Origin: JBGVSA01 sp041807905
GTDB taxonomy: Bacteria; Pseudomonadota; Gammaproteobacteria; Burkholderiales; Rhodocyclaceae
Direction: 5' to 3'
Assembly (NCBI RefSeq): GCF_041807905.1
Contig: NZ_JBGVSA010000011.1
Coordinates: 62,001-126,000, forward strand
Length of the DNA stretch: 64,000 nucleotides
The notes under the pieces were generated by a model. That model ran no database searches and was not told where the DNA came from. It saw nothing but the letters and a program-made list of their open reading frames with translations. The position numbers and the translations under genes were made by a program. Each line of letters starts with the position of its first letter. Position 1 is the stretch's first letter. Positions 61,325-64,000 of this stretch are shown in pieces.

Positions 61325-61423
61325 CCCGCGTCTTTGAATGGGTCGACCAATCGCAGTCGACTCCTGTGTTTTATTCGTCGAGCGGCGGCGAGTCCGCGGC
61401 TCGACATCAATAAGAAATGTACT

Positions 61424-61801
61424 ATGCCTACAATTAACCAGCTGGTACGCCAAGGGCGTCAAGTTGCGCAGGCCAAGAGCAAGGTCCCTGCGCTGGAAGC
61501 CTGTCCGCAGAAGCGTGGCGTTTGCACTCGTGTCTATACGACGACCCCGAAGAAGCCGAACTCCGCGCTTCGTAAGGTCGCCAAGGTTCGTCTGACCAAT
61601 GGCTTCGAAGTCATCTCCTATATCGGCGGTGAAGGCCACAACCTGCAAGAGCACTCGGTTGTCCTGATTCGCGGCGGTCGTGTGAAGGACTTGCCTGGTG
61701 TGCGTTACCACATCGTGCGCGGTTCTCTCGACCTGCAGGGCGTCAAGGATCGTAAGCAGTCCCGCTCGAAGTACGGCGCGAAGCGTCCGAAGCAGGCTTA
61801 A
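61424..61801 (+). CDS. rpsL: 30S ribosomal protein S12
   Basis: 125 residues, decoding-centre protein. The TPKKPNS loop and the GVRYHIVRG segment carry the wild-type lysines and neighbours where streptomycin-resistance changes occur. The N-terminus PTINQLVRQGRQVAQAKSKVPALEACPQKRGVCTRV is family-typical. The Shine-Dalgarno match is weak. Confidence 0.99.
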   Translation: MPTINQLVRQGRQVAQAKSKVPALEACPQKRGVCTRVYTTTPKKPNSALRKVAKVRLTNGFEVISYIGGEGHNLQEHSVVLIRGGRVKDLPGVRYHIVRGSLDLQGVKDRKQSRSKYGAKRPKQA

Positions 61802-61831
61802 TTGTCCGGTATTGTTGAATAGAGGTTTGCC

Positions 61832-62302
61832 ATGCCACGTCGTCGCGAAGTACCCAAGCGTGAAGTTCTGCCTGATCCGAAATTCGGTAGCCAGGACGTT
61901 TCCAAGTTTGTCAGCGTCATCATGATGTCCGGTAAGAAGGCTGTTGCCGAACGCATTGTCTACGGTGCGCTGGATGTCATTGCTGCCAAGTCCGGCAAGA
62001 ACCCGATCGAGGTCTTCCAGTCGGCAGTCGGCAATGTTAAGCCGGTGGTGGAAGTGAAGAGCCGCCGCGTCGGTGGTGCCAACTATCAGGTTCCCGTGGA
62101 AGTGCGTCCGAGCCGCCGCATGGCGCTGTCGATGCGCTGGATTCGTGAAGCTGCTCGTAAGCGTTCGGAAAAGTCGATGGCTCAACGCCTCGCCGGCGAG
62201 CTGATCGAGGCCGCTGAAGGCCGTGGCGCTGCCATGAAGAAGCGCGACGAAGTCCATCGCATGGCCGACGCCAACAAGGCGTTTGCCCACTACCGGTTCT
62301 GA
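61832..62302 (+). CDS. rpsG: 30S ribosomal protein S7
   Basis: 156 residues, head-domain primary assembly protein. RREVPKREVLPDPKFGSQDVSKFVSVIMMSGKKAVAERIVYGALD and KSRRVGGANYQVPVEVRPSRRMALSMRWI are diagnostic. GAGG lies upstream of the ATG. It is 30 bp after rpsL. In E. coli S7 represses this operon. Confidence 0.99.
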   Translation: MPRRREVPKREVLPDPKFGSQDVSKFVSVIMMSGKKAVAERIVYGALDVIAAKSGKNPIEVFQSAVGNVKPVVEVKSRRVGGANYQVPVEVRPSRRMALSMRWIREAARKRSEKSMAQRLAGELIEAAEGRGAAMKKRDEVHRMADANKAFAHYRF

Positions 62303-62424
62303 TCGTCAGCCGCATTTGGCCCTTATGGGCAAGCTTCGGGCCCTGTACAGGGCTCGAATGCTTTTGGCGGCGACCCCAGTCCCTCTCCTGATTTGCAGGG
62401 TTCATTCAATTAAAGGTTAATACC

Positions 62425-64000
62425 GTGGCACGCAAGACCCCGATCGAGCGCTATCGCAATATTGGTATTTCTGCTCACATCGACGCCGGCAAAACGACGA
62501 CGACCGAGCGGATTCTTTTCTACACCGGCGTCAATCACAAGTTGGGCGAAGTGCACGATGGTGCAGCGACGACCGACTGGATGGAGCAGGAGCAGGAGCG
62601 TGGTATCACCATCACCTCGGCTGCTGTGACGACGTTCTGGAAGGGCATGGCTGGCAACTTCCCGGAACACCGTGTGAACATCATCGACACCCCGGGGCAC
62701 GTGGACTTCACGATTGAAGTGGAGCGCTCCATGCGCGTGCTGGACGGTGCCTGCATGGTGTACTGCGCGGTCGGCGGTGTTCAACCGCAATCCGAAACCG
62801 TGTGGCGCCAGGCCAACAAGTACGGCGTGCCGCGTCTGGCGTTCGTCAACAAGATGGACCGCACCGGTGCCAACTTCTTCAAGGTCTACGACCAGCTGAA
62901 GAAGCGCCTGACCGCTAACCCCGTGCCGGTTGTCGTGCCTATCGGCGCTGAAGACAACTTCAAGGGCGTGGTCGATCTGATCAAGATGAAGGCGATCATC
63001 TGGGACGAGGCATCCCAAGGCACCAAGTTCACGTACGAGGACATTCCCGCTGAGCTGATTGATTCGTGCAACGAATGGCGCGAAAAGATGGTCGAGGCTG
63101 CCGCGGAATCGTCGGAAGACTTGATGAACAGCTACCTCGAAAATGGTGAGCTGTCGGAAGCCGACATCATCAAGGGGCTGCGCGATCGTACGATCGCTTG
63201 CGAGATCCAGCCGATGCTGTGCGGGACCGCCTTCAAGAACAAGGGTGTTCAGCGCATGCTGGATGCCGTGATCGAATTCCTGCCGTCTCCGGTCGATATT
63301 CCCCCGGTCAAGGGCGTGGACGATCGCGACCAAGAAGTCGAACGCAAGGCTTCCGATGACGAGAAGTTCTCGGCGCTGGCGTTCAAGCTCATGTCCGACA
63401 AGTACGTCGGTCAGCTGACCTTCATTCGCGTGTATTCCGGTGTGGTGAAGTCTGGTGACACCGTATACAACCCGGTGAAGGGCAAGAAGGAGCGCATTGG
63501 TCGCTTGGTGCAGATGCACGCAAACGATCGTCAGGAAATCGAAGAAGTGCGCGCAGGCGATATCGCGGCGGCGATCGGTCTGTCGTCGGTGACGACGGGT
63601 GAAACGCTGTGCGATCCGGACGCAGAAGTGACGCTTGAGCGCATGGAATTCCCGGAGCCCGTGATTCACGTGGCCGTCGAGCCGAAGACGAAGGGCGACC
63701 AGGAAAAAATGGGTCTGGCTCTTGGCCGTCTGGCACAAGAAGATCCGTCGTTCCGCGTGCGCACCGACGAAGAGTCCGGCCAGACCGTGATTTCCGGGAT
63801 GGGCGAGCTTCACCTCGAAATTATTGTCGACCGCATGAAGCGTGAGTTTGGCGTTGAAGCCAACGTTGGCGCGCCGCAGGTTGCTTACCGTGAGACGATC
63901 CGCAAGGTCGTCGAAGACGCCGAAGGCAAATTCGTCAAGCAGTCCGGCGGTCGTGGTCAGTATGGTCACGTCGTGCTCAAGATCGAGCCGAACGAAGCAG
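62425..64000 (+). CDS. fusA: Elongation factor G (3' end outside window)
   Basis: Translocation GTPase; the first 525 of about 700 residues are present and the frame is open to the right edge. The GTG start at 62425 has AAGG upstream. The G domain shows G1 AHIDAGKT, the switch I segment with RGITITSAA, G3 DTPGHVDF and G4 NKMDRTG. Domain II and the start of domains III/IV follow (GMGELHLEIIVDRMKREFGVEANVGAPQVAYRETI, SGGRGQYGHV). Lies 122 bp after rpsG; that gap has small GC hairpins but no gene. Confidence 0.98.
   Translation, partial: MARKTPIERYRNIGISAHIDAGKTTTTERILFYTGVNHKLGEVHDGAATTDWMEQEQERGITITSAAVTTFWKGMAGNFPEHRVNIIDTPGHVDFTIEVERSMRVLDGACMVYCAVGGVQPQSETVWRQANKYGVPRLAFVNKMDRTGANFFKVYDQLKKRLTANPVPVVVPIGAEDNFKGVVDLIKMKAIIWDEASQGTKFTYEDIPAELIDSCNEWREKMVEAAAESSEDLMNSYLENGELSEADIIKGLRDRTIACEIQPMLCGTAFKNKGVQRMLDAVIEFLPSPVDIPPVKGVDDRDQEVERKASDDEKFSALAFKLMSDKYVGQLTFIRVYSGVVKSGDTVYNPVKGKKERIGRLVQMHANDRQEIEEVRAGDIAAAIGLSSVTTGETLCDPDAEVTLERMEFPEPVIHVAVEPKTKGDQEKMGLALGRLAQEDPSFRVRTDEESGQTVISGMGELHLEIIVDRMKREFGVEANVGAPQVAYRETIRKVVEDAEGKFVKQSGGRGQYGHVVLKIEPNEA

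Noticed and set aside
62410..63969. Antisense open frame across fusA
   Set aside because: Shadow of EF-G; no independent signal.

Overview
The window is GC-rich, gene-dense and bacterial. The gene order (tRNA-Tyr/Gly/Thr, tuf, tRNA-Trp, secE, nusG, rplKAJL, rpoBC, rpsL, rpsG, fusA) is that of Proteobacteria. The RpoB, EF-Tu and EF-G sequences, a PhaM-type granule protein and 6S RNA just downstream of zapA point to Betaproteobacteria, most likely Burkholderiales (Alcaligenaceae-like). Genus cannot be fixed from this sequence. I see no insertion sequence, prophage, integrase or CRISPR array; this is chromosomal backbone with some accessory loci.

Layout. (1) 1-2470, minus: the AmmeMemoRadiSam triad amrB-amrA-amrS, a conserved set of unknown function; amrS runs off the left edge. 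(2) 2553-4268, plus: ispD-ispF of the MEP isoprenoid pathway, then thpR. (3) 4363-9576, minus: a MarR regulator and four glycosyltransferases (two heptosyltransferase-like GT9, two GT4) that look like an LPS core operon. (4) 10015-21910, minus: a twelve-gene cobalamin locus (btuB, btuR, cbiB, cobD, cobQ, btuC, btuD, btuF, cobU, cobT, cobS, cobC) behind one cobalamin riboswitch and ended by a terminator. It holds uptake, adenosylation, amidation and nucleotide-loop assembly but no corrin-ring genes, so it is a late-synthesis and salvage locus. (5) 22046-25248, plus: a small coiled-coil protein, zapA, 6S RNA, a TauE-like permease, an unexplained structured RNA candidate and a YpfJ-like metalloprotease. 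(6) 25261-30782, minus: a sugar-dehydrogenase-like lipoprotein, the gltIJKL acidic amino-acid ABC transporter with an NtrC-type operator and a sigma-54-like promoter, and a small lipoprotein. (7) 30934-37837, plus: ugpB-ugpQ, alaS and a PAS-GGDEF diguanylate cyclase. (8) 37909-45860, minus: phosphoglucomutase/phosphomannomutase, FIST protein, PhaM-like protein, hybrid histidine kinase, orphan substrate-binding protein and TonB receptor. A divergent LuxR-type response regulator (46071-46715) shares a promoter region that carries three copies of a short palindromic element. (9) 46738-47382, minus: an orphan ParA/MinD-like ATPase. (10) 47561-64000, plus: the translation/transcription super-operon; fusA runs off the right edge.

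How it fits together. Two regions are tightly regulated metabolic units (riboswitch-controlled cobalamin salvage; nitrogen-controlled glutamate/aspartate uptake). One is a sensory island in which receptor, periplasmic binding protein, kinase and regulator look like a single pathway of unknown ligand. The right quarter is housekeeping. The best candidates for something undescribed are the sensory island with its repeated operator-like sites (39.4-46.7 kb), the structured RNA at 23.86-24.15 kb and the AmmeMemoRadiSam triad.
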